Source: Megascapheus bottae (taxonomy: Eukaryota; Chordata; Mammalia; Rodentia; Geomyidae). Taken from it: a stretch of DNA of 64,000 bases. This document shows positions 53,101 through 64,000 of this stretch, piece after piece. The DNA lies in NCBI GenBank assembly GCA_024803745.1, contig JANJXV010000048.1, positions 4,768,501 to 4,832,500 on the forward strand, given 5' to 3'. A model generated the notes under the pieces. It worked only from the letters and a program-made list of their open reading frames with translations, made no database searches and had not been told where the DNA came from. A program made the position numbers and the translations under genes. Position 1 is the stretch's first letter, and every line of letters begins with the position of its first letter.

Positions 53101-53543
53101 CCCTAAACCTAACCCTAACCCCTAACCCACACCCTAACCCTAACCCCTACCCTTTCCCTAACCCTAGCCCGAACCCTAACCCTAACCTTAAGTCTAACCC
53201 TAACCCTAACCCTAACCCTTACCCTAACTCTAACCCTTCCCCTAACCCTAACAATAACGCTAACCCTTATACTTACCCTAACCCTAACCCTAACCCTAAC
53301 CCTAACACTTACCCTTAATTTAACCCTAACCCTAACACTAACCCTTACCCTAACCCTAACACTAACCCGAACCCCTAACCCTAACCCTAACCCTAACTCT
53401 AACCCTTGCCCTTACCCTAACCCTAACCCTCACCCTTACACTAAACCTAACCCTAACTTTAGCCTAACCCTATCCCTAACCCTAAACACTAACCCTAACC
53501 CTAACCATAACGCTCACCCTAACCTAACCCTAACCATAACCAT
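50171..53543. repeat. Segment C, diverged relative of about 19.9-22.5 kb
   Basis: Landmarks follow the order of segment B but with many changes: ACTGGAACTAACC (50,488), CTAACCTAAGACTAACTC (about 50,651), ACCGGAACC pairs (about 51,078 and 51,096), TATCCCTTAACC (about 52,465), GCTTAACAGTAACCC (about 53,041) and CCTTAAGTCTAACCC (about 53,186, equivalent to the unit-start landmark). At its right end it runs into A' with no break. There is no gene. Confidence 0.7.
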
Positions 53544-54765
53544 TACTCTAACCCTAACCCTAAACCTAACCCTTACCCTTACCCTATCCCTAACCCTAAC
53601 CTTAACCCCAACCCTAAACCTAACCCTAACCCTAACCCTTACCCTAACACTAACCCTAAACCTAACCCTAACCCTAACCCAAACCCTAACTTTACCCTAA
53701 CCCTAACACTGAAGCTCACCCTAACTCTAAACCTAACCCTAACCTTAACCCTAACCCTTACCCTTAGCCTAACCCTAACCACAACCTTAACCCTAACCCT
53801 AACCCTTACACTTACCCTAATCCTAATCCCAAACCTAAACCTAACCCTAACCCTAACCCTAACCCTAACCCTTAACCTTACCCTAACCCTAACCCTAACC
53901 CTAAACCTTACCCTTACCCTAAAACTAACCCTATCCCTTACCCTAACCCTAACCCTTACTCTAACCCTGACCCTAACCATAACCCTAACCCTAAACTTTA
54001 CCCTTACCCTAACCCTAACCCTAACCCCTAACCATAACCCTAACCCTAACACTGACCCTAACCCTTACTCTTATCCTAACCCTAACCCTAACCCTAACCC
54101 GAACACTTACCCTTACCCTAACGCTAACCCTAACCCTAACCCTAAACGTAACCCTAACAATAACCCTAACCCTTACCCTTACCCTAACCCTAACCCTAAC
54201 CCTAACCCTAACACTTACCCTTACCCTAACCCTAACCCTAACCCTTAACCTACCCCGAAACCTAACCCTAACCCCTAACCCTAACCCTAACCCTAACTCT
54301 AACACTTCCCCTTACCCTAACCCTAACCCACACCCTTACACTAAACCTAACCCTAAACTTAAGCCTAACCCTATCCCTAACCCTAAACCCTAACCCTAAC
54401 GCTCACCCTAACCTAACCCTAACCATAACCATTACCCTAACCCTAACCCTAACCCTTACGCTTACCATAACCCTAACCCTAATCTTAACCCCAACCCTAA
54501 ACCTAACCCTAACCCTTACCCTTACCCTACCCCTAACCCTAAACTTAACCCTAACTCTAAACCTAACTTTACCCTAACCCTAACCCTAACCGTAAACCTA
54601 AACTTTACCCTAACCCTTACTCTTAGCCTAACCCTAACCACAACCATAACCCTAACCCTAACCCTTACCCTTACCCTAATCCTAACCCCAAACCTAACCC
54701 TATCCCTAACCCTTACCCTTACCCTAACCTTAACCCTAACCCTAAACCTAAACGTTACCCTTACA

Positions 54766-55084
54766 TGTTGGGAGTCAGAGTGGAATCAAACTGTACCTTG
54801 ACTTGCATCAGATGATGGCTTTATTGTCTTATTGTTTTCTGGCCCTATACTATGGAAATGACCTGAGAATTACCATATGAATGTAACACCTGGAGGTTCC
54901 CTGGGTCAGGAGGGGGGAAGAAGGGGGAGTGGAAAATAAACGCGGCAGTCTCAGCAGTGTTTCCCTGGACTGCGGATATCCCGGACCCGGTGTGTCTGTC
55001 TCTCTTATATTTCTTCCTAGTCCTTGCCACGATTTCAGGAACCCCAGCCTGCGAACCCTGGTTTGCTGCCGGTTGGCCCCGGCA
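54766..55084 (+). mobile_element. Solo LTR, class II ERV-like (copy 3, twin of copy 1)
   Basis: I saw no difference from 1223-1541 over 319 bases. The flanks CTTACA (54,760-54,765) and CTTACC (55,085-55,090) are also the same. It arose by the 53.5-kb duplication and is not an independent insertion. Confidence 0.75.
54935..54940 (+). promoter_or_regulatory. Poly(A) signal AATAAA in LTR copy 3
   Basis: It lies at the same position in the element as in copy 1. Confidence 0.6.
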
Positions 55085-56807
55085 CTTACCCTAAACCTAA
55101 CCCTAACCCTAACCTTCAATCTAACCTTAACCCTAACCCCTAAGCCTAACCCTAACCATAAACCTTACCCTTACCCTTACCCTAACCCTAACCCCTAACC
55201 CTAACCCTAACCCTAATCCTAACCCTTACCCTTACCCTAACCCTAAACCTTACACTTACCCTAACCCTAACTCTAACCCCTAACCCTAACCTTAACCCTA
55301 AATATTAACCTTACCCTAACCCTAACCCTAACCCCTAACCCTAACCCTAACCTTAACCCTAACCTGAAACCTAACCCTAACAGTAACCCTAACCCTAACC
55401 CTTACTCTAACCCTAACCCTTAACTTTACCCTAAACCTAACCCTAAACTTAACCCTAAGCCTGACCCTAAAGCTAACCCTAACTCTAACCCTAACCCCAA
55501 CCCTAACCCTAACCCTAAACCTTACCCTTACCCTAACCCTAACCCTAACCCTAACCCTAAATGTAACCCTAACAATAACCCTAACCCTTACACTTAACCT
55601 AACGCTAACACTAACCCTAACCCTAACACTTACCCTTACCCTAACAATAACCCTAACCCTAAACCTTACCCTAACCCTAACACTAACCCTAACCCCTAAC
55701 CCTAACCCTAAACCTAACCCTTCCCCTAACCCTAACCCTCACCCTTACACTAAACCTAACCCTAACCTTAAACCTAACCCTATCCCTAACCCTAAACACT
55801 AACCCTAACCCTAACCATAACGCTCACCCTAACCTAACCCTAACCATAACCATTACCCTAACCCTAACCCTAACCCTAACCCTCAGCCTTACCCCAACCC
55901 TAACCCTAACCTTAACCCCAACCATAAACCTAACACTTACCCTTACCCTACCCTAACCCTAAACCTAACCCTAACCCTAACCCTAACCCTAACCCTAACC
56001 CTAACTTTACCCTAACCCTAACTCTTACCCTCACCCTCACCCTAACCCTAACCCTAAACTTAACCCTAACCCTTACCCTTAGCCTAACCCTAACCACAAC
56101 CCTAACCCTAACCCTAACCCTTACACTTACCCTAATCCTAAACCCAAACCTAACCCTAACCCTAAACCTAACCCTTAACCTTACCCTAACCCTAAACCTT
56201 ACCCTTACCCTTAACCTAACCCTAACCCTTACCCTAACCCTAACCCTTACTCTAACCCTAACCCTAACCCTAACCCTAACCCTAAATTTACCCTTACCCT
56301 AACCCTAACCCTAACCCCTAACCATAACCCTAACCCTAACCCTGACCCTAACACTTACCCTTATCCTAACCCTAACCCTAACCCTAATCCTAACACTTAC
56401 CCTTACCCTAACCCTAACCCTAACCCTAAACGTAACCCTAACAATAACCCTAACCCTTACCCTTAACTTAACCCTAACCCTAACCCTAACACTTACGCTT
56501 ACCCTAACCCTAACCCTAATCTTAACCCCAACCCTAAACCTAACCCTAACCATTACCTTACCCTACCCTTAACCCTAAACCTAACCCTAACCCTAACCCT
56601 AACTTTATCCTAACCCTAACCCTAACCCTAAACCGAACCTTTACCCTAACCCTTACTCTTAGCCTACCCCTAACCACAACCATAACCCTACTCCTAACCC
56701 TTACCCTTACTCTAATCCTAACCCCAAACCTACCCCTAACCCTAACCCTATCCCTTACCCTTACCCTAACCCTAACCCTAACCGTAAACCTAAACCTTAC
56801 CCTTACA

Positions 56808-57127
56808 TGTTGGGAGTCAGAGTGGAATCAAACTGTACCTTGACTTGCATCAGGCGATGGCTTTATTGTCTTATTGCTTTCTGGCCCTATACTCTGTAAA
56901 TGACCTGAGAATTACTATATGAATGTAACACCTGGAGGTTCCCTGGGTCAGGAGGAGGGAAGAAGGGGGAGTAGAAAATAAACGCGGCAGTCTCAGCAGT
57001 CTTTCCCTGGACTGCGGACATCCCGGACCCGGTGTGTCTGTCTCTCTTATATTTCTTCCTAGTCCATGCCCCCGATTTCAGGAACCCCAGTCTGCGATCC
57101 CTGGTTTGCTGCCGGTTGGCCCCAGCA
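56808..57127 (+). mobile_element. Solo LTR, class II ERV-like (copy 4, twin of copy 2)
   Basis: I saw no difference from 3241-3560 over 320 bases, including that copy's private substitutions and 1-base indel relative to copy 1. The flanks CTTACA and CTTACC are also shared. Confidence 0.75.
56977..56982 (+). promoter_or_regulatory. Poly(A) signal AATAAA in LTR copy 4
   Basis: It lies at the same position in the element as in copy 2. Confidence 0.6.
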
Positions 57128-58330
57128 CTTACCCTAAACCTAACCCTAACCCAAACCCTTACTCTACCCTAACCCTAACCCCTAAGCCTAACCCTAACCA
57201 TAAATCTTACCCTTACCCCAACCCTAACCCTAACACCTATCCCTAACCCTAAACCTAAACCTAACCCTTACCCTTACCCTAATCCTAAACCTTACCCTTA
57301 CCCTAACCCTAACTCTAACCCCTAACCCTAACATTAACGCTAAACATTACCCTTAACCTAACCCTAACCCTAACCCCTAACCCTAACCCTAACCCTAACC
57401 TGAAACCTACCCTAACACTAACCCTAACCCTAACCCTAACCCTTACTCTAACCCTAACCCTAACCCTAAACCTAACCCTAACTCTAACCCTAACCCCAAC
57501 CCTAACCCTAACCCTAAACGTACCCTTACCCTAACCCTAACACTAACCCCTAACCATAACCCTAACCCTTATCCTAAACCTAACCTTAACCATAACCCTA
57601 ACCCTAAACCTAACCCCAACCCTTAGCCTAACCCTAACCCTCACCCTAACTCTTACCCTTACCCTTAACCTAACCATAAACCTAACCCTAACCCTAATCC
57701 TAAAACTAACCCTAACCCTAATCCTTACCTTAACCTAACCCTAACCCTAACACTAACCCCTAACCCTAACTCTAACCCTAACCTTAACCTTAACCCTAAC
57801 CCTAACACTATCCCTAACCCGAACCCTTACCCTAACCCTTACCCTTACCCTAACCCTTACCCTTACCCTAAACCTAACACCAAACCTAACCCAAACCCTA
57901 ACCCTAACCCTAAACCTTTCCCTTCCCCTAACCCTAACCCTAACCCTACCCCTAACCCATACACCTATCCCTAACCCTAACCCTAACCCTAACCCTTACT
58001 CTTATCCTAACCCTAACCCCAACCCTAACCCCTAACCCTATCCCTGACCCTAACTCTTAACCTTACCCTACCCTAACCATAACTCTAACCCTAAACCTAA
58101 CCATAACCTTAACCCTTACCCTAACCCTAATCCTAACCGTAACCCTTACAATAACCCTAACCCTAACCCAAAACCTAAACCATACCCTTACCCTAACCTA
58201 ACCCTAACCCTAACCCTAACACTTATCCTTACCCTAAACCTAACCCTTAAACTTACCTTAACCCTAACCCTAACTCTAACCCCTAACCCTAACCCTTTCC
58301 CTAACACTAACCCTAACGCTTACCCTTACC

Positions 58331-58364
<34 letters not shown>

Positions 58365-61300
58365 ACCTAACTCTTACACTAACCTTAACCCTAACCCTTA
58401 CCCTTACCCTAACCCTAACCCTAACCCAAACCTAACCCTAAACCTAACCCTAACCCCTAACCCTAACCCTAACCCTTACCCTTATCCTAACCCTAACGCT
58501 AACCATAAACTTAACCCCAAACCGTAACCCTAACCCTAACTCTTACCCTTACCCTACCCTAACCCTAACTCTAACTCTAACCCTAATCCTAACCCTAAAC
58601 CTTACCTTATCCCTAAACCTAACAGGAACCCAAACCCTAACCCTAACCTATACCCTTACCCAAACCTAACCCTAACCTTAACCCTAACACTTATCCTTAC
58701 CCTAAACCTAACCCTAACCCTAACGCTAACACTAAACCTTACCCAAACCTAACCCTAACCCTTACCCTTACCCTAAATCTAACCCTAACCCTACCCCTCA
58801 CACTTACCCATACCCTAACCCTAACCCTGACCCTAACCTTAACCTTACCCTAACCCTAACCCTAACCCTAACCCTTACCCTTACCCTAACCCTAATCCTA
58901 ACCCTAACCCTAACCCTAACCTTACCGTAACCCTAAACCTAACCGCTAACCTAACCCTACCCCTTACCCTTACTCTTATCCTAACCCTAACACTAACCCT
59001 AACCCTAACCCCTAACCCTATCCCTAACCCTAACTCTTACCCTTACCTGATCCTAACCGTAACTCTAACATTATCCCTAACCCTTACCCTAACCCTTACC
59101 CTAAACCTAACCTAACCCTAACCCTTACCCTAAACCTAACGCTAACCCTAACCCATACGCTTATCCTAACCTAATCCTAACCCAAACCCTAACACTTATC
59201 CTTACCCTAAACCTCACCCTAACCCTTACCATAACCCTAACCTTAACCCTAACCCCTAACCGTAACATTAACCCTAACGCTTACCGTTACCCTAACCCTA
59301 ACCCTAACCCTTACCCTAACCTGAACACTAACCATTAACCCTAACCCTAACCCTTAACCCTAACCCTAACCCTCACCCTCACCCTAACCCTAACCCTAAC
59401 ACTAAACCTAAAACTTATCCTTACCCTAACCCTAACCCTAAGTCTAATCTTAACAATAACCCTAACCCTTACCTTTACCCTAACCCTAACCCTAACCCTA
59501 AAACTTACCCTTACACTAAACCTAACTCTAACCCTAATCGTAAACCTAAACCTAACCCGAAACCTAACCCTTACACTTACCTTAACCCTAACACAAACAC
59601 TAACCTTAAACCTAACTCTAATCCTAACCCTAATCCTACCCTTACCCTAACCCTAACCCTAACACTAACACTAACAGCTAACCCTAAACCTAGCCCTAAC
59701 CATAACCCTTACCATTTCCCTAACCCTAACCCTAACCCTAACCCAAACCCTATCTCTAACCTACACCCTAAACGTAACCCTTACCCTTACCCTTACCCTA
59801 ACCGTAACACTAAACCTAAACCTAACCTTAATCCCAACCCTAACCCTAACCCTAAACCTAAACTTAACCCTAACCCTAACTCTAACCCTTACCCTAACCC
59901 TAACCCTAACCCAACCCTAAAGCGTACACTAACCCTAACCCTAACCCTAACCCTAACACTTACCCTTACCCTAACGCTAAACCTAAACCTAAACCTCACA
60001 CTAATCCTAACGCTAACCTTAACCCTAACCCTAAACTTAATCCTAACCCTAACACTAACCCTAACCCTTACCCTTACACTAACCCTAACCCTAAAACTAA
60101 GCCTAACCTTAACCCAAAACTTAACCCTAACCATAACCCTAACCCTAACCCTTACCCTTACACTAACCCTAACCCTAAACCTAAGCCTAACCCTAACCTT
60201 AAACTTAACCCTAACCCTAACCCTAACACTTACCCTTACCCTAACCCTAACCCTAACACTTACCCTAACCATAACACTAAACCTAAACTTAACACTAACC
60301 CTAACACTAACCCTTACCCTTACCCTAACCCTACCTCTAACCCTAACACTTACCCTAACCCTTATCGTTACCCTAACCCTAACCCTAACCCTAAACCTAA
60401 CCCCAACCCTAACCCATACCCTTACTCTAACCTAACCCTAACCCTAACACTTACCCTTACACTAAACCTAACCCTAAACCTTACCCTAACCCTACCCCTC
60501 ACCCTAACCCCTAACCCTAACCCTAACCCTAACACTAACTCTAACGCTTACCCTTACCCTAACCCTAACTCTAACCCTTACCCTAACCCTAACCCTAACC
60601 CCTAACCCTAACCCTTACCCTAACCTTAACCCTAACCCTTACCCTAACCCCAACCCTAACTTGAACCCTAACCCTAACTCTAACCCTATGCCCAAACTTA
60701 ACCCTAAACCTAACCCTTACCCTTACCCTAACCCTAACGCTAACCCTAACCCTAAACCTAAACTTAACCCTAACCCTAACTCTAACCCTTACCTTAACCC
60801 TAACCCTAACCCAACCCTAACGCGTACACTAACCCTAACACTAACCCTAAACCTAACCCTAACTCTAACACTTACCCTTACGCTAACCCTAAACCTAAAC
60901 CTAAACCTCACACTAATCCTAACGTTAACCCTAACCCTAACCCTAAACTTAACCCTAACCCTAACCCTAACCCTAAACCTTACCCTTACCCTAACCCTAA
61001 CCCTACCCCTAACCCAAACACTTACCCTTACCCTAACCCTAACCCTAACACTAACCCTAACTTTTACCCTAAACCTAACCCTAACCCTAACCTTTACCCT
61101 AACCCTTACCCTAACCCCTAACCCTAACCCTTACCCTAACCCTAACCCTAACCCTTACCATTACCCTAACCCTAACCCTAATCTTAACCCTGACCCTAAA
61201 CATTAACATAACCCTAACCCTAAACCTAACCCTAAACCTAACCCTAAACCTAACACCTACCCTTACCCTAACCCTAACCCTAAACCTAACCCTAAACCTA

Positions 61301-63121
61301 ACCCTAATCCTAACCCTTACCGTTATCCAAACCCTAACCCTAACCCTAACCCCTAATCCTAACCCTATCCCTGACCCTAACCCTTACCCTTATCCTAACC
61401 CTAACCCTAACCTTAACACTAACTCTAACACTTACCCTTACCCTAACACTAACCTTATCCCTAACACTTACCCTTACCCTAACCCTAACCCTAACCCTAA
61501 CCTTTACCCTAACCCTAACCCTAAACCTTAACCCTAACCCTAACCCTAACTCTAACCCTTCCCCTTCCCCTAACCCTAACCCTAACCCTCACCCTTACAC
61601 TAAATCTAAACCTAATCTTAAGCTTAAACCTATCCCTAACCCTAAACACTAACCCTAACCCTAACCCTAAATCTAACTCTTCCCATTCCCCTAACCCTAA
61701 CCCTCACCCTTACACTAAACCTAACCCTAACCTTAAGCGTAAACCTATCCCTAACCCTAAACACTAACCCTAACCCTAAACACTAACCCTAACTCTAACC
61801 CTAACACTCACCCTAACCTAACCCTAACCATAACCATTACCCTAACCCTAACCCTAACCCTAACCCTTACCCTTACTCTAACCCTAACCCTAACGTTAAC
61901 CCCACCCTAAACCTAACCCTAACCCTGACCCTTATCCTACCCCTACTCCTAAACCTAACCCTAACCCTAACCCTAACTTTACCCTAACCCTAACCCTTAC
62001 CCTCACCCTAACCCTAAACCTAACCCTTATCCTTACCCTAACCCTAACCCTAAACCTAACACTTAACCATACCCTAACCCTAACCCTAACCCTAAACCTT
62101 ACCCTAACCCTAACCCTAACCCTAACAGTTAACCTTACCATAATCCTAACCCTAAACCTAACACTTAACCTTACCCTAACCCTAACCATAACCCTAACCC
62201 TTACCCTAATCCTAACCCTAACCCTAACCCTAACAGTTAACCTTACCCTAACCCTAAGCATAACACTAACCCTCACCCTAACCCTAACCCTAACCCTGAC
62301 CCTAACCTTAACCTTACCCTAACCCTAAACCTTCCCCTAACCCTAACACCTAACCCTAACCCTAACCCTAACCCTAACCCTTACCCTTATCCTAACCCTA
62401 ACCCTAACCCTAACCCTAACCCTAACCCTAACACTTACACTTACCCTAACCCTAACCCTAACCCTAACACTTACCCTTACCCTAACCCTAACCCCTAATC
62501 CTAACCCTAACACTAACCCTAACACTTACACTTACCCTAACCCGAACCCCAAACCTAACACTAACCCTAAATCTTGTCCTTACACTAACGCTAATCCTAA
62601 CATTAAACCTTACTCTAACCCTAACCCTAACCCTAAGCCTTACCCTAACCCTAAACCTAACCCTAATCCTAACCCAAACCCTTATCCTTAACTAACCCTA
62701 ACCCGAACCTTCATGCTAACCCTAACCATTACCCTAACCCTAACCCTAACCCTAACTATCCCTAAACCTAACCCTACCTCTAAACCTAAACCTAACCCTT
62801 ACCCTTACCCTAACGCTAACCCTAATCTTAACCCCAACCCTAAACCTAACCCTAACACTTATCCTTACCCTAACCCTAACTCTAACCCTTATCCTAACCC
62901 TAACCCTTCCCCTTACCCTAACCATAAACCTAACCCTAACCCTAAACCTAAACCTAACTCTAACCCTTACCCTTATCCTAACCCTAACCCCAAATCTAAC
63001 CTTAACCCTAACCCTAACCCTTACCCTAAACCTAACCCTAACACTAACCCTAACCCTTACTCTTACCCTAAGCCTAACCCCAACCCCAAACCTAACACTA
63101 ACCTAACCCTAAACCTTACCC
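57128..63121. repeat. Telomere-type repeat of segment A' right of LTR 4
   Basis: This is the copy of 3561-9554 and repeats its internal structure: the diverged 974-base pair, the 900-bp spaced pair (about 59,808-61,037), the ~115-bp pair near 61,618-61,733 and the ~105-bp units near 62,052-62,262. There is no gene. Confidence 0.85.
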
Positions 63122-64000
63122 TTACCCTAAACCTAACCCTAACCCATATCCTAACCCTAACCCTAACCCTAACCCTAACCCTAAACCTAACCCTACCCTA
63201 ACCCTAACCCTTACCCTAACCCTAATCCTTACCGTAACACTAACCCTAATCCTAAAACTAACCCTAACCTTAACCCTAAACCTTACCCTTACCCTAACCC
63301 TAACCCTTACTCTAAACCTAACCCTAACCCTAACCCTAACCCTTACCCTTACCCTAACCCTAACCCCAAAACTAACCCTAAACCTAACCCTAACCCTTAC
63401 CCTAAACCTAACCCTAAACCTAACCCTAACCCCTAACCCCAACCCTAAACCTAAACCCTAACCTTACCCTAACTCTAAACCTAAACCTAACACTAACACT
63501 AAACCCTAACCCTAACCCTAAACCTAACCCTTAACATTACCCTAACGCTAACCCTAACCTTAACCCTAAACCTAACACTAACCCTAAACCTAACTCTTAC
63601 CATAACCCTAACCCTAGAGTTAACCCTTACCCTAACCCTTAGCATTACCCTAAACCTAACCCTAAACATAACCCTAACCCTAACCCTAACCCTTACCCTA
63701 ACCCTAACCCTAACCCTTACCCTTACCCTAACCCTAAACCTAACCCTAATCCTAACCCTTACACTTATCCTAAACCTAACCCTAACATTAATGCTAATCC
63801 TAACCCTAACCTAACCATAACCCTTACCCTAACCCTAACCCTAACCCTAATCCTTACCCTAACCCTAACCCTAACCCTAACCCTACACCTAAACCTTACC
63901 ATTACGCTAACCCTAACCCTAAACCTAATCCCAAACCCTAAGCCTACCCTAACCCTAACAATAAACCTTACCCTAACCCTAACCCTAAATCTAACCCTAA
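63122..64000. repeat. Partial 1.6-kb unit at the window end
   Basis: This copies 9555-10,427, including the CCTAGAGTTAACCC landmark near 63,611 and the CATTAATGCTAATCC landmark near 63,785. It is truncated by the window edge. Confidence 0.85.

Larger units (their letters stand above)
1..64000 (-). repeat. Degenerate TTAGGG telomeric-type satellite array spanning the window
   Basis: Every stretch outside four ~320-bp islands is made of CCCTAA hexamers and one-base variants on the + strand, so the G-rich TTAGGG strand is always the minus strand; I saw no inversion. Common variants are CCCTTA (TAAGGG), often in adjacent pairs, ACCTAA (TTAGGT), CACTAA, CCATAA, CGCTAA, CCGTAA, TCCTAA, CTCTAA, CCCTGA and the 7-mer CCCCTAA. 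Perfect runs rarely pass seven units (for example about 2396-2440 and 8824-8866). TTAGGG is the vertebrate telomere repeat. Fresh telomerase-made DNA would be far more uniform, so this reads as old interstitial or subtelomeric DNA. The orientation is that of a left chromosome end. The array is itself built from longer repeats listed separately. Confidence 0.97.
53544..64000. repeat. Segment A', second copy of the >=10.4-kb duplication
   Basis: This copies 1-10,427 in the same orientation. By eye the LTRs are identical to their partners and the array differs by rare substitutions, a 24-base insertion near 55,203-55,226 and a 6-base insertion near 63,170. The sequence immediately left of 53,544 shows what probably lies left of position 1. 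The copy is cut by the window end. Confidence 0.93.

Noticed and set aside
53544..64000. Calling A' simply an assembly artefact
   Set aside because: Small real-looking differences from A exist (24- and 6-base insertions and scattered substitutions). They argue against a pure copy error, but a haplotype duplication remains possible, so it was kept as a caveated finding.

Overview
The whole 64-kb window is a degenerate vertebrate-type telomeric repeat array, (CCCTAA)n on the + strand and (TTAGGG)n on the - strand, in one orientation from end to end. Perfect runs are short (the longest noticed by eye are about seven hexamers) and are broken by single-base variants such as CCCTTA, ACCTAA, CACTAA, CCATAA, CGCTAA, TCCTAA and the 7-mer CCCCTAA. 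I see no real protein-coding gene, tRNA, rRNA or CRISPR array. The many long open frames, read as (Arg-Val)n, (Leu-Gly)n, (Leu-Thr)n or (Pro-Asn)n, follow from a 6-base repeat spanning two codons. TTAGGG points to a vertebrate. The only non-telomeric DNA, four copies of a ~320-bp class II ERV-like solo LTR, suggests a mammal and perhaps a muroid rodent (inference only). The degeneracy and layering fit an interstitial or subtelomeric telomere-like satellite rather than an active chromosome tip.

Layout: (1) 1-10,427, segment A, carries LTR copies at 1223-1541 and 3241-3560, and nearly all of it recurs at 53,544-64,000 (segment A', with LTRs at 54,766-55,084 and 56,808-57,127). The window thus spans slightly more than one period of a possible ~53.55-kb super-repeat. 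(2) 9.55-12.8 kb is a ~1.6-kb tandem pair. (3) 14.12-17.46 kb holds three ~540-bp units followed by two 960-bp units. (4) About 17.81-27.84 kb (segment B) recurs at about 40.69-50.17 kb (segment B'), offset by ~22.88 kb. (5) Inside and between these are four ~5.95-kb higher-order units starting at 21,925, 27,878, 33,849 and 44,807, each with its own sub-repeats. (6) 50.19-53.54 kb is a diverged relative of about 19.9-22.5 kb and leads into A'.

Nothing here works together as a gene system. The interest lies in the nested higher-order repeat architecture (about 0.1, 0.27-0.3, 0.54, 0.96, 1.6-1.9, 6, 23 and 53.5 kb), the LTR that dates its layers, and recombination junctions readable at single-hexamer scale. 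Alignments and counts were made by eye from landmark variants, so boundaries are approximate unless stated, and a collapsed or falsely duplicated assembly cannot be excluded.
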